A stretch of 64,000 nucleotides of DNA from contig CM077147.1 in NCBI GenBank assembly GCA_039583875.1, positions 114,882,440-114,946,439 on the forward strand, written 5' to 3'. Positions 1 to 10,063 of the stretch are shown piece by piece; positions within the stretch are counted from its first letter, which is position 1; each line of letters begins with the position of its first letter. The translations under genes were made by a program, and so were the position numbers. The notes beneath the pieces were generated by a model. The model was not told the DNA's origin. It saw only the letters and a list, made by a program, of their open reading frames with translations, and searched no databases. This stretch comes from Platanthera guangdongensis (taxonomy: Eukaryota > Streptophyta > Magnoliopsida > Asparagales > Orchidaceae).

Positions 1-700
1 TTCATCCAGTAGTTTGGTAAAAATTTCTGCACTTTGTAAATCAGTAAGGATAAATACTAGGTTAATTTTATTTTTATCCACATTATCTCTGATAAAGTGA
101 TGCCTTATTTCTATATGTTTTATCCTACTATGGAGAACTGGATTCTGTGTAATTGAAATTGCACTGGTGTTGTCATAGTATATAATAGAATTATATAAGT
201 TGTAACCATAATCTAGTAACTGATTTTGAATCCACAAAATCTGTGAATAATAACTACGTGTTGTAATATATTCAGCCTCAGCAGTTGAAGTAGACACGGA
301 GGTTTGCTTCTTGCAAAACCACGACACAAGCCTATAATCAAGAAACTGACAAGTTCCTGATGTGTGCTTCAACTCTGCATCCAGAAAAGTCGGCATCTGT
401 GAATCCAGTTAGTTCAAATCCTGACTCAATAGGATAACAGAGTCCTAGATTAGGACAACACTTTATATATCTCAAAATCCTTTTTACAAAAATAAGGTGT
501 GATTCTTTAGGGTTAAACTGAAACCTAGCACAAATATAGGTTGCAAACATAATATCTAGTCTACTTGCTGTCAAATACAATAGAGACCCAATGATTATTC
601 TATATGTTTTTTGATCAACAGGTTTTCCATGTTCATCATTATCAATTACAGCATTAGTGGGCATGAGTGTTTTCATAGAGGAGGCATCTTACATCCCAAA
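1..700 (-). pseudogene. E1 RNase H and end of reverse transcriptase (broken)
   Basis: RNase H removes the RNA strand during reverse transcription. The clearest stretch (338-676) holds the copia-type sequence [16 protein letters not shown], the KRILRYIK block and the first RNase H aspartate region TGFTDADFSGC. Bases 1-337 continue with the rest of RNase H, including a DIFTKLLDE-like end near base 1-40, but in shifting frames. The family consensus DADFAG is changed to DADFSG. No functional product is expected. Identification as copia RNase H is secure from motif order; the exact breakpoints are not. Confidence 0.8.
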
Positions 701-1410
701 TCTTTTAATTAGCACTTTAGCATATTTAGATTGAGATAGAAGACATCCTCAGATGTCTGCTTCACTTGCAAAACAAGGAAATAAGATTATTCACTCATGC
801 TACTCATTTAAAACTTTGAATGCATTAGATTAGAGAATCTTTTGCAAAGTTTGGAATCAGTAGAACCAAAAATTATATCATCAACATATATTTGAAGTAG
901 TAAAATTTTTATTTTTTATTATCTGAAAAATTAAGTTTTATATATCTTACCTCTACAAAATTTATTTTCTAATAAAAAATTAGCAAGGGTCTCATACCAA
1001 GCTCTTTGAGCTTGTTTAAGAACATAAAGTGCTTTATTAAGCTTAAATACATGAGAAGAGTAAGTTGAAGAGATAAAACCTGTTGGTTGTTCTATATATT
1101 CTTCCTCTTTGATTTCTCCATTAAGGAAAGCACTCTTTACATCCATCGGATATACCTTGAATTTCTTGAATGCAACAAAAGCAACAAATATCCTGATAGC
1201 TTCTAATATTGCAACAGGAGCAAATGTTTGATCATAATCTATTCCTTCCTCCAGTGAATATCTTTGAGTATGCAGTCTAGCTTTATTTCTCACTATAACT
1301 CCTTGAGCATCCAATTTATTCATGGACTCTCATTTGGTTCCATTACTGGATATTCTTTGGGTCTTGGAACTAAGTCCCAAACTCTACTTCTCTCAAACTG
1401 ATTGAGTTCC
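701..1410 (-). pseudogene. E1 reverse transcriptase (broken)
   Basis: The best frame, 931-1323, shows the copia RT core: [26 protein letters not shown] (here cut into NKARL and [14 protein letters not shown]), then [21 protein letters not shown] and KALYVLKQAQRAWYETL. The polymerase motif YVDDIIFGS can be read around 868-900 on the minus strand, in another frame. A short deletion or scramble at 900-960 separates the two parts. Reverse transcriptase would copy element RNA into DNA inside virus-like particles; this copy cannot. Confidence 0.85.
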
Positions 1411-2554
1411 TCTTAAACTATAATGATCCAAAGAGGATCTTGTTCTGCATCTTTTATTGATTGAGGTTCAATCTGAGATAGAAAACATGTGTGCATCTGA
1501 TCTTGATTGAGTTGATTCCTTGTTTGCACACCAAATGACATGTCTCCAATCACTTGAGATCTAGGATGATCTCTAAAAGTGACATAATAAACTGATGGAG
1601 TTGGTTCTTGTGCAATTTCATCAGCTACAACTTTTTCAACATAGATTTCAGGATTATCTTCTTCACTGTCTTCAGCAATCTGTTGAGAAGGATGCAATGT
1701 ATCCTCTTACTTTATGGTTAATTCACCTAGTTTCTCACACAGAATTGGTTCCTGAAAAGAATCTATGTTAGAAGTTTTCCTCTCGTTGTAAAACATGTTA
1801 GATTCATCAAATGATACATGTATGGATTCTTCTATTTTAAAGGTTGATTTATTATAAACCCTATAAGCCTTACTGACAAGAGAATATCCAAGAAATATTC
1901 CTTCTGCAGTTTAGCTTCAAATTTTCCTAAATATTTCTTGTCATTATTATGAATATAACATTTACACCCAAAACAATTTTAAATAACTTACTTTAGGTTT
2001 CTTATTTTTAAGCAATTCATAGGGAGTCTTACCCTTGAGTTTATAAATGAGACTTCTATTAAGAACATAATATATTGTGCTTAATGCCTATGCCCAAAAG
2101 GATAGGGGTAAGTGAGTATCTGCAAGTAATGTTCCAGCAGATTCATTTATGGTTCTATTTTTCTTTCTGTCACCTAATTTTGTTGGGGAGTTCTAGCAGT
2201 AGAGAAACAATGCCTGATTCCTTCTTTCCTACAAAATTCTCTCATTAGAAGAGACTCTAACTCAGTGTCATGATCACTCTTGATCAATACAATCTGAGTA
2301 GAATACTCAATCTTGATCTTCCTAAGAAAGTCTGTAAGAATTTTGAATGTACCAGACTTGTTTATAAGAAAGAACACCCAAGAAAATCTTCAGAAATCAT
2401 CAACAAAAAATAAAGTGTATGATTTTCCTTCCAAACTTTATATTATAATAGTACCAAAAAGGTTCATATGTAGCAAATACAAAATTCTGGGAAAATCACT
2501 CTTAGATATGGATTTAAAACTACTTTTAGTTTGCTTACCTAATTGGCAAGCCCT
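1411..2554 (-). pseudogene. E1 integrase core, C-terminus and linker to RT (broken)
   Basis: The segment 2174-2377 contains the second catalytic aspartate context of copia integrase in altered form (IKSDHDTELES) and the RTPQQN motif that precedes the catalytic glutamate. Segment 1413-1697 is the variable linker before RT, recognisable by DHPRSQVIGD, GVQTRNQ and FLSQIEP. Between them (1740-2170) fragments of the integrase C-terminal GYS.../VVEESVH-like region can be followed in several frames. IRSDxGTEF has become IKSDHDTEL, so this copy is also decayed at a conserved site. Confidence 0.75.
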
Positions 2555-3091
2555 TCAAAGTTCTTCCTTCTTATAAGAGCTAGAAGGTAGTCCTCTTACA
2601 AGATTGTCGTTAGACAATTTAGTAATAGTTATAAGGTTTACATTCCCTAATCTTTTTTGCCAAAGATCATTTATTTTACTTAACTGATTAAATAAACATA
2701 TTTCAGATTTAGCAGATTTAAAATTAACTAAATCGATGTTACCCGGTCTAACCCCAAATAAAACAATTTTATTTTCATTAGATACAATAGAGCATAAAGA
2801 CTTATTAAATGATACCAGATAACCTTCATCACATAGTTGACTGATGCTGATAAGGTTATGCTTAAGACCTCTCACAAAAGCTACCTTTCTGAAAGTAACT
2901 ACTCCAACTTTAATATTATCATAGCCCACTGTCCGGCCACAGTTGGAGTCTCCAAATATGACTTTTGGTCCAAGATTTGCTTTGAAGTCTCTTAGATAAG
3001 CTTTTTTTCCTATCATGTGTTTACAGCACCCACTATCCAAATACCGATGTTCCTCTGTGGTAGGATAGTTCTTTTCCTGTATTAAAAACAT
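2555..3091 (-). pseudogene. E1 protease plus integrase zinc-binding start
   Basis: This is the longest open stretch of E1 (178 codons). It begins close to the aspartic protease motif YLDSGCCKHMIG, with the catalytic D-S-G intact. Family-typical blocks follow: PKVIFGDSNCGRTVGYDNI, VRGLKHNLISISQLCDEGY and, after about 120 residues, the pre-integrase region (DLWQKRLGNVNL). In the family this reads WHKRLAHLN; here both histidines are replaced, so the HHCC zinc site is lost. The polyprotein would normally be continuous upstream with gag. Confidence 0.8.
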
Positions 3092-5069
3092 GTTAGGTGT
3101 TCTTAACCCAGATTACCTTGGGTCATATTTTTCTGATATAATTAGTAGAAATATAAGAATATTCAGGTTGATTTTTTTATCTAAGTGGATGATATCTCCT
3201 GGGAGGAATGATCCAATGAGTAAAAGGATTTAACAACTTTAGAGTATGATTATTCTTTTGAAAAGAAGAAAATTTTCTGTTTAAAAAGATTGAGTTCGAC
3301 GAATTATTCTGATTTGGTCGAGCTCTGTTTGATGAATTATAGTGATTTTGTCTAGCACCATTCTTTGAACAGTTATAATCATTTCATGCATTCAACGTTC
3401 GTCTATCTCTATTCGACGAATAATAATGATTTCGTCAAGCACCATTCAATGAATAACTATACTCATTTCATGTGTTCAATGTTTTTCTATCTCTGTTCGA
3501 CGAATAATAGTGAATTCGTCGAACTTGGTTCGATAAATTCTATTGAACATTATTTTTCTAGAAATTTTCATTTTATTTTAGAATAGATTTTGATTTGTAA
3601 ACTTTAGTGTCTTTATCTGTGATTTCTAATATTTTTTTCATTTAGCAGATATAAATTGGACAGGAGTAGTTAAAATATCTTCCTTAAGAAGTTGAGATTG
3701 ACTGGATGAAACTCCCAGGCCAAGTCTGCCATTTAATCCGGCATTGACTGTACTTGTAATATTCGTCAGTTTGATACTTCTGCCATTAAGAGTTTCCTCA
3801 AACTTTTTTGCCTCTGATAATTTGTTTTCAATAGAAACTATTTGTTCTTTAGAAATTTCCAATTCTTCTTTAAGTTTAATGTTCTCTGAAAATAAGTTGT
3901 TCAATTCAGTTAATGTCTCTCTGAGAAGTTTTATTTTCTTCCCAGATTATATCATATCTTTACAAAGTAATTTAAAATCTATTTTGAACTGATCTGATGT
4001 AAAATCAAAAGTTGAAATTACCTGGTCTTCTTCTGTCTCAGATTTAGAATCAGAATTACTATTTGATGCATTAATTACCATCAAACAGACTTCTTTAGCC
4101 TTTAATTCTTTTTCATCTTCACTTGAACTAGCTGATGATTTAGTGTCAGTATCACTCCATATTTCAGCCACAAAACCTTTTCCCTTCTGGCTCTGTTTAC
4201 TGGAAGAGGGTTTTCTTGAATGTTTCTTGAAGCCTTCCCCTTCTTCTTATATTTCTTCTAATTTTCAGGACATTATGGAAGAATTTGTCCTGGTTTACTG
4301 CAATCATAACAAACAATCTCTTTAGTAGGTGTTTTGTCATACCTTGCCTTGTCCTTGTTTCCGGAAAATCTTTTTTTGAAGTCTTTTCTGGCCATTTTGT
4401 AAATTCTTTTAGCCAAAAGACTCATGAGCTCTTCATTCTCTCGAAGTTGTTCTTCCTCTTCTGTTGCTTGGAAATCAATACTCATGTCCTTCTTCAATGA
4501 AGATAAGGTCGTTTATTCAGCTTCCCTTGTTTTGATGAGCTGCTCATATGATTTGAGCTTGCTCAACGAAGTTTCTATTAATATCTCATTCACACTTCTA
4601 GCTTCTCTAATTGGCCAAATTCTTGAATCCCAGGTACTAGGGAAACACATGAGAATTTTTTCATTTACTTCTTTTAATGAAATGACTTTCTCCAAGGTCT
4701 TCAGTTCATTGATTATGAGATGAGTCTTGTATGCATATCATCAACAGATTTTGTTTCTCCCTTTTTGAAATTTTCATATTGAGAAATCAGGTTAAATCTT
4801 TTTTCTTTTCTTTCATCTGCTGATCAATCTACCATTGTAGTAAGGGAGTCCCATATATCTTTTGCTGAGGTGCATTCAGCAACCTTTTGAAAAATATCAT
4901 CAGATATTGTTTGGGCAAGTATATTTATAGCCTTTGTATCAGCAGTCTTTGTTTTTCTCTGAGCCTCCATCCATTTTGGTGGTGGTGTAGCACTAGTGCT
5001 TGGTGCAGCTAGTGCTAGAGGTGGACATGTCAAAATTGAATTGTAGATATCTTCACCAATAGAGTTCAT
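3092..5069 (-). pseudogene. E1 gag (capsid/nucleocapsid) in several broken frames
   Basis: Gag fragments lie at 4824-5069 (N-terminal region with PPPKWMEAQRKTKTADTKAI and TSAKDIWDSL, the UBN2-type gag domain), 4513-4695, 4273-4497 (first zinc knuckle, CYDCSKPGQ), 3947-4171 (acidic, serine-rich) and 3638-3904 (charged helical segment, likely coiled coil). The knuckle has glutamine where CCHC proteins have the zinc-binding histidine. Region 3140-3640 is asparagine- and serine-rich and contains an 84-bp tandem repeat. A start codon is visible at 5067-5069. Confidence 0.75.
3350..3517 (-). repeat. 84-bp tandem repeat (2 units) in E1 gag
   Basis: Units start at 3350 (GTCTAGCACCATTC) and 3434 (GTCAAGCACCATTC) and are about 80 percent alike by eye. 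Partial units flank both sides. Each contains ATTCGACGAATAATA or a close variant. In the gag direction the repeat codes for an Asn/Tyr/Ser-rich segment (NHYYSSN-like). Confidence 0.7.
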
Positions 5070-5235
5070 ATATAATCTAATCCTTGCTTTACATAGTGCA
5101 AACTTTTTAAGATTTCAAATAGGAGGTCTAGTGCTTGCATACCCCTTATTTTGTGCCATGATAAAATCAAACCTCTTGGTAAAATAAGATCTATCAGGAT
5201 CTGTTGTTTCAGGTGTTAGCCTGTAAAACCACCAA

Positions 5236-5251
5236 CCTCCCTTTGATACCA
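5236..5251 (-). other. E1 primer binding site (initiator tRNA-Met type)
   Basis: The minus strand reads TGGTATCAAAGGGAGG directly inside the LTR end at 5254. Initiator tRNA-Met ends in GCTCTGATACCA, so the first 8 bases pair perfectly and the next few imperfectly. Confidence 0.85.
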
Positions 5252-5444
5252 ATTGAAAGTGAATGAATAGATCTAACTTTAGTTTAGAGGGGGGTGAATA
5301 AAGTATTTTAAAAACTTTAGTTTAGTTTTAAAAATAAGTTTTATATATATATATATAAATGAAATTCACAACACACAAAATAAAAACAAATAATCACAGA
5401 CGACACAAGGATTTAATAGTACTTCCCCGATAAATTTGGGTACG

Positions 5445-5615
5445 TTTACTCTTCTACCACCCTGGTAGGAATCCACTACAGGTTTTTGATCAGGTGCCCT
5501 ATCACTAGAAGATCTATTTTTTAAGGGAGATCTAGCAACCCTATGGGCTTTTGATCAGGTACCCAAAAACCAAACTTAAGTCTTTTGATCAGGTGACTTA
5601 TGAACCAATTGTTAA
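5445..5615 (-). repeat. E1 leader hairpin units with constant TTTTGATCAGGT loop
   Basis: At least three units contain TTTTGATCAGGT (5476, 5549, 5582 regions) flanked by different self-complementary arms: AAGTC/GACTT, GGG/CCC, GG/CC. This parallels the variable-stem hairpins of the other LTRs. Confidence 0.6.
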
Positions 5616-5923
5616 CTTTTGAAGGCAGTTAGATCCCTGTACACAGTTTTGGAATAAAATAAAAGGTTAGATGTTATCTTCTCTGTCAAGTATCTCTGAG
5701 AAGACTTAGTGGATGATGTTGTAAAAAGCTCCCCCTAATTTGAATATAGATTCTAATGAAGGGAGGAGACTTTTCTTCAGGGTGTAGGCCTTCTTGTATA
5801 CTTTTGCTCTCCAGTAGATATTCCAGATAGATCAATATTTGAATGTCTGATTGAAGATATGTCTCAAGAAGAGCAAAATGTGTGTATATCTCTGTGTATC
5901 AAAATCTTGTAAAGCAACAATCT

Positions 5924-6044
<121 letters not shown>

Positions 6045-6264
6045 ATGTCACAGAAGAATTTAATATTAAAAATAAAATGATTCTGAAATGTCTGAATCTC
6101 TTGAGAATTTGCAACTGCTTCGGAATTAATTAGATTTAATACTCTGTGATAAATCCATATTGAATGCTAGTTTAAACGGATATATTCGTTAGAATATTTA
6201 GCATTAAATATCAGAGTTTATGTCACCAAACAATTTGAAATCATTTTGCCTTCTTTTGATAGAG

Positions 6265-6490
6265 AAACTGTCGGATTCGTCGAACTCAGCATGGATTTCA
6301 TCGAACTGAGATTAACTTTTGTCGAACAGATCTTTTACAAACTAAGCTATCACTTTCATCGAGCTAAGATCAGCATTCATCGATCTGAGCTCAGAGTTCA
6401 TCGAACTAAGCACAGAGTTTGAGATCTGAGTTAGTTGAACCGATTTCTTATTTTGTCTAACTAAGTTCAGAGTTCTTCGAACTGGGCTTC
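6265..6490 (-). repeat. E1 LTR array of TCGAAC / TCATCGAACT motifs
   Basis: About ten spaced copies of ATTCGTCGAACT-like motifs (TTCGTCGAACTCAGC, TTCATCGAACTGAG, TTGTCGAACAGATC, TTCATCGATCTGAGC, TTCTTCGAACTGGGC). The core TTCGTCGAA is an odd-length palindrome with the same central TCGA found in the other families' motifs. Position in the LTR (outer half, i.e. U3) matches the arrays of E3-E8. Confidence 0.65.
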
Positions 6491-6599
6491 TCTGGAATTC
6501 CTTTTGAAACAACTCTAGAAATAAAATAGTGCCCTTAGTTTATACAAGTTGGGTCAAAATAAAAATCCTAATAGTAATCATAGCCCAAATCAGTAATAA

Positions 6600-6729
6600 G
6601 GTGTTCCCATAGGCGAGTCGGTAAGGTTATAAACCCTTACCTCCCTTCCCACTCACCTAGGACTTGGACAACGCCAAAATGGCTGAACCAACTCCCGCTG
6701 ACCCCACTCGCCGAATACAGGATTGTACA
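6600..6729. other. Unassigned stretch between E1 LTR and copia fragment F
   Basis: Slightly more GC-rich than its surroundings. No terminus, ORF or family resemblance recognised. Confidence 0.5.
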
Positions 6730-7494
6730 GCTTCACACGTGTCTTTCATTGAAAAGCAGTTGCCTAGGTTATACTTAACAACTTGTAGGGTTGGTTTGTC
6801 ATTCATGATCAACAGTATGCCATCTACATACAATAACAAGAAGAAAACAATGCTCCCACTAATCCTCTTATAAACACATGGTTCATCCTCATTCTTGATA
6901 AAATCAAATACTTTGATATTTTCATCAAAACAAAGATCCCAACTTCGAAAAGCCTATTTAACCAATTAATGGATCTCTACAGCTTGTAAATTTTAGTTGC
7001 TTTATCTGAAGATACAAAACCATCGAGTTGTGTCATATACACTTCCTCAAGGACGTTTTCATTTAGGAAAGCCATTTTGACATCGATCTGCCTGATCTTG
7101 TAGTCAAAATATGCAGCAATAACAAGAAAAATTCTAATGGATTTAACCATAGCAACAGGGCAAAAGGTCTTATCATAGTCAATACCAAGAATTTGCCTGA
7201 AACCTTTAGCCACCAGTTGCCCTTTGAATGTTTGTACATTCCCATCCATGATGGTCTTCTTCTTGGAGACTCACTTATACTCAATGGGTCATACCCCTTC
7301 TGGTGGTTTCACTGAGGTCCAAACTTGGTTTGTATACATGGATTCTATTTCAGATTACAATACATCAAGTCACTTATCGGAGTTCGGTCCACTCATAGCC
7401 TCTTGATAGGTTGCAGGCTCATCATCATGATCCATAAGCAACATATTACTTATTTGAGACACGAGAATTCCATATCTCTTTGGCTCAGATCTAG
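6730..7494 (-). pseudogene. F: reverse transcriptase fragment of a different copia lineage
   Basis: Minus-strand segments at 6977-7249 (MDGNVQTFKGQLVAKGF, DYDKTFCPVAMVKSIRIFL, IDVKMAFLNENVLEEVYMTQ) and 6730-6839 (LLYVDGILL, NCFSMKDTCEA) are clear copia RT. The wording (TFKGQLVAKGF, MVKSIRI, YMTQLDGF) is that of the non-Sirevirus copia type, unlike the [10 protein letters not shown] of its neighbours. The active site YVDD reads YVDG, losing the second catalytic aspartate. More upstream RT sequence (WTSVKPPEGV-like) can be followed at about 7250-7430 in other frames. E2's LTR begins at 7495 and cuts it off. It is an old target sequence, not part of E1 or E2. Confidence 0.75.
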
Positions 7495-7644
7495 TGTTGG
7501 GTCCATTGCCCACAATATCACAGATTTGAAGAAGTCAATCATGTCAATGATATACATAAAGTTGTATTTTATGTTTTCTTAAGTTCATGTATGCAGGTTG
7601 AACTTGAAATATTGATAGGACATGTATTCTAAGTGATTGGATAG

Positions 7645-8630
7645 GTGGACACAATGATAGATGCTGGACAGGCAGGAATTTGCCTAAGTTCATAGGCATT
7701 GAGTGAAACAAACTCACTCAATACAAGATTCAAGTCAAGATGCTGGATAGGCTGGAAATCGCCTAAGTCCACAAGCATTGAGTGAAGTCTATTCACTCAA
7801 CAACAGGTACGTAAAAGTGTTGAGTATAGCTTGATTAGTCTATGCCTAACTATTGGCTAGACAAAAAAGTGGCTAAGTCCACAGACGTTGAGTGTAGTCC
7901 ACTCACTCAGTGCCATACAGCAAAAAATCTGTGAGACAGGATAAGGTGGTCAAAGCCTAAGGAGAAACTGGCTGAGATGTGTCTATGTCCACATGCGTTG
8001 AGTGAAGTCTACTCACTCAATTCCATATAGCATAAATCATTGAGTATAGCTCAGATAGTCAATGCCATAAAAATTCTGTGTTGATATTTGGCTAAGTCCA
8101 AATGAGATGAGTGAAGTCTGCTCACTTAACGCCAGATAACAAGAGAATATATGTTAAGTAGTTTGGCATTGAGTGAAGCTTACTCTCTCAATGCCAAGTG
8201 ACAAAATCTATCTAATTAATATGGCATTAAGTAATGAAGGCTCACTCAACGCCTAGTAATAGAAAGTCTGGCTAAGGCAAAAAGCGTTGAGTAATGAAGA
8301 CACACTAAACACTATCAATGCCAGAGAAGTGGGAATATTTTATAAGGCAAAAAGCGTTGAGTAGACTCAACGCTCTCAATGTCTTAATACATAAATATTG
8401 TCTCAATATTTTGGCATTTAGTGAAGCTTACTCACTCAACACCTAATGAGAGAAAAACTTTCTAAGTGTTTTGGCATTGAGGTAAGGTTGATCACTCAAG
8501 GCCTAGTGATAGAATGACTGGCTAACGACAAAAGCGTTGAGTGAAGCTTGTTTACTCAATACATGAGATAGACAGAAATCTGTCTAAGTGTTTTGGTGTT
8601 GAGTGAAGTTTACTCACTAAACACCTATAC
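7645..8630 (+). repeat. E2 U3 array of GTTGAGTGAAG...TCACTCAA inverted repeats
   Basis: About a dozen units, each an imperfect palindrome of about 30 bp such as TTGAGTGAAG-n4-5-CTCACTCAA, preceded by GGCATT, AGGCG or AAGCG and followed by its complement (ATGCC, CGCC). The best, near 8170-8200, has 12-bp arms (GGCATTGAGTGA and TCACTCAATGCC). Units are spaced 50-110 bp and the spacers differ. Confidence 0.85.
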
Positions 8631-9254
8631 TAATGATGCTTGATTTTGGCAAAGTCCACAGAATGGTGACGTCAGCAAAGTCAACATGTCAACTGTGTTC
8701 AAAATTAAGTGCAGGAAAGCAATAGAACACGACAAACACTGCCAGAATTCTACTGTACGACCTCTTCCGTTAAAGAAAGATGTAGTTGTCTGCTGCAGGT
8801 TGTCCTCCACAAGCTTCATGGAGCCGTTAATCAAAAGAAGATAAAAGGGACAGCTCCCGGATGATGAAGACAACTTTTAGGGTCTTACTCAACAAGAAAA
8901 AATAGGTTGGAATTCATCTTTCTCAGCATTGCTGCTGAGAAAAAACTTGAATTCTTCCAGCAGAACAAAAAAGTTCAGTTAGCTGTAGCATTTTCTTTTG
9001 CTACAGTAAGATCAGAAATACTTCTCATAAAGAAAGCAAGGAGTGCCTTCAGTCTTTAGGAGGTTCAGTTAGCTGTTTGAAGAGCTCAAGACCAGCAGAT
9101 CTTGAGTCTTCTATAGCAAGTTCAGAAATTACATTATTAGTTACTTCCAGCAGAGGTAGCCTTCTATTGAATAATATCTTCCTAATGTTGTGAATAAAGT
9201 TAGAGCAGAGATAACTCAACTCTAGGTGTTGACATATAGAAATTTTTCTATGTC

Positions 9255-9725
9255 AAAATAATTAAAACAACTATTTTTTTTGTATGATCCTTTTGGATTT
9301 GAGCTATAGGGCCTTTGGCCTGAGGTAGGGGAAATTTTCCTGAGCTGTAGGAGAGTGTTACTCTCTGAGTGTATGATCTTTTAATCACTAAGCTGTAGGG
9401 CTTTTGAGCCTGAGGTAGGAGAGTCATTCTCTCTGAGTTGTAGTGCACTTGTGCCTGATCTGTAGGATCCTTTTGGATCTGAGGTAGGACCTTTGGGCCT
9501 GAGCTATAGGAGAGTCATTCTCTATTAGGTAGGAGGAAGTTTGCTCTGAGGTAAGGTTGTCCTAACAGCCTGAGTGGTGGGGCCTTTGGCCTGAAGTAGG
9601 TGTTCTGTTGATCTCTGAGTTGTAGGGCTTAGTGCCTGAGTTTTATGTCTTTGAGGACATTGAGAGTTCTTGAGGGATCAGAGGTGTAAGCTCTTTGAGC
9701 TGAGTTTTGGAGAAGTGCTTTGTCT
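9255..9725 (+). repeat. E2 leader array of variable-stem mini-hairpins
   Basis: Serial units of constant linker (CTGAG(TT)GTAGG) plus a self-complementary insert: GGATCC-TTTT-GGATC, GGGCC-TTT-GGCC, GAGAGT-GTT-ACTCTC, GAGAG-TCATT-CTCTC, GGGCTT-TTG-AGCC. Stems differ between units but pair internally. Confidence 0.75.
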
Positions 9726-9967
9726 AACTGAAAGTTAGAAAGGTGGGAGGAGAGTGGATGTACCCATAATCTGGGGAACCATTGTAATTTTTGTGTGTGT
9801 TTTTTGTGTTGTTTATTCATTGTAGGTTCTTGAAAGCTTATATCTTCTAACACACCAAGCACTAAAGGAAGGAACTTAAAGAAACTCACATGATACTAAC
9901 AAACCTATTCACCCCCCCCCCCCACTCCTCTAGGTTGCAAACTACCTTGAAAACAAAGACTTTTGTG

Positions 9968-9983
9968 TAGTATCAGAGGGAGG
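9968..9983 (+). other. E2 primer binding site
   Basis: TAGTATCAGAGGGAGG. One change (TGG to TAG) from the TGGTATCAGAG expected for initiator tRNA-Met. Confidence 0.75.
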
Positions 9984-10063
9984 TTGATCAAAAAGGATTT
10001 AATAATTTGAGTGATCTCCAAGGTTAGCTACAACTCTGTACTTAGTGTTCTGGAGAGAGCCAT

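Larger units (their letters stand above)
7495..9965 (+). repeat. E2 5' LTR
   Basis: Begins TGTTGGGTCCATTGCCC, matching the TGTTGGGTACATTGG start of the other LTRs, and ends just before the primer site (terminal CA changed to TG). From start to end it holds: a start block shared with E4/E8 (TCAATGATATACAT, CAGGTT), the GAGTGA inverted-repeat array, an array-free stretch of about 620 bp (8630-9250) with no ORF, the leader hairpin units, the conserved leader block near 9740-9800 and a 14-base C run at 9908-9921. Confidence 0.85.
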
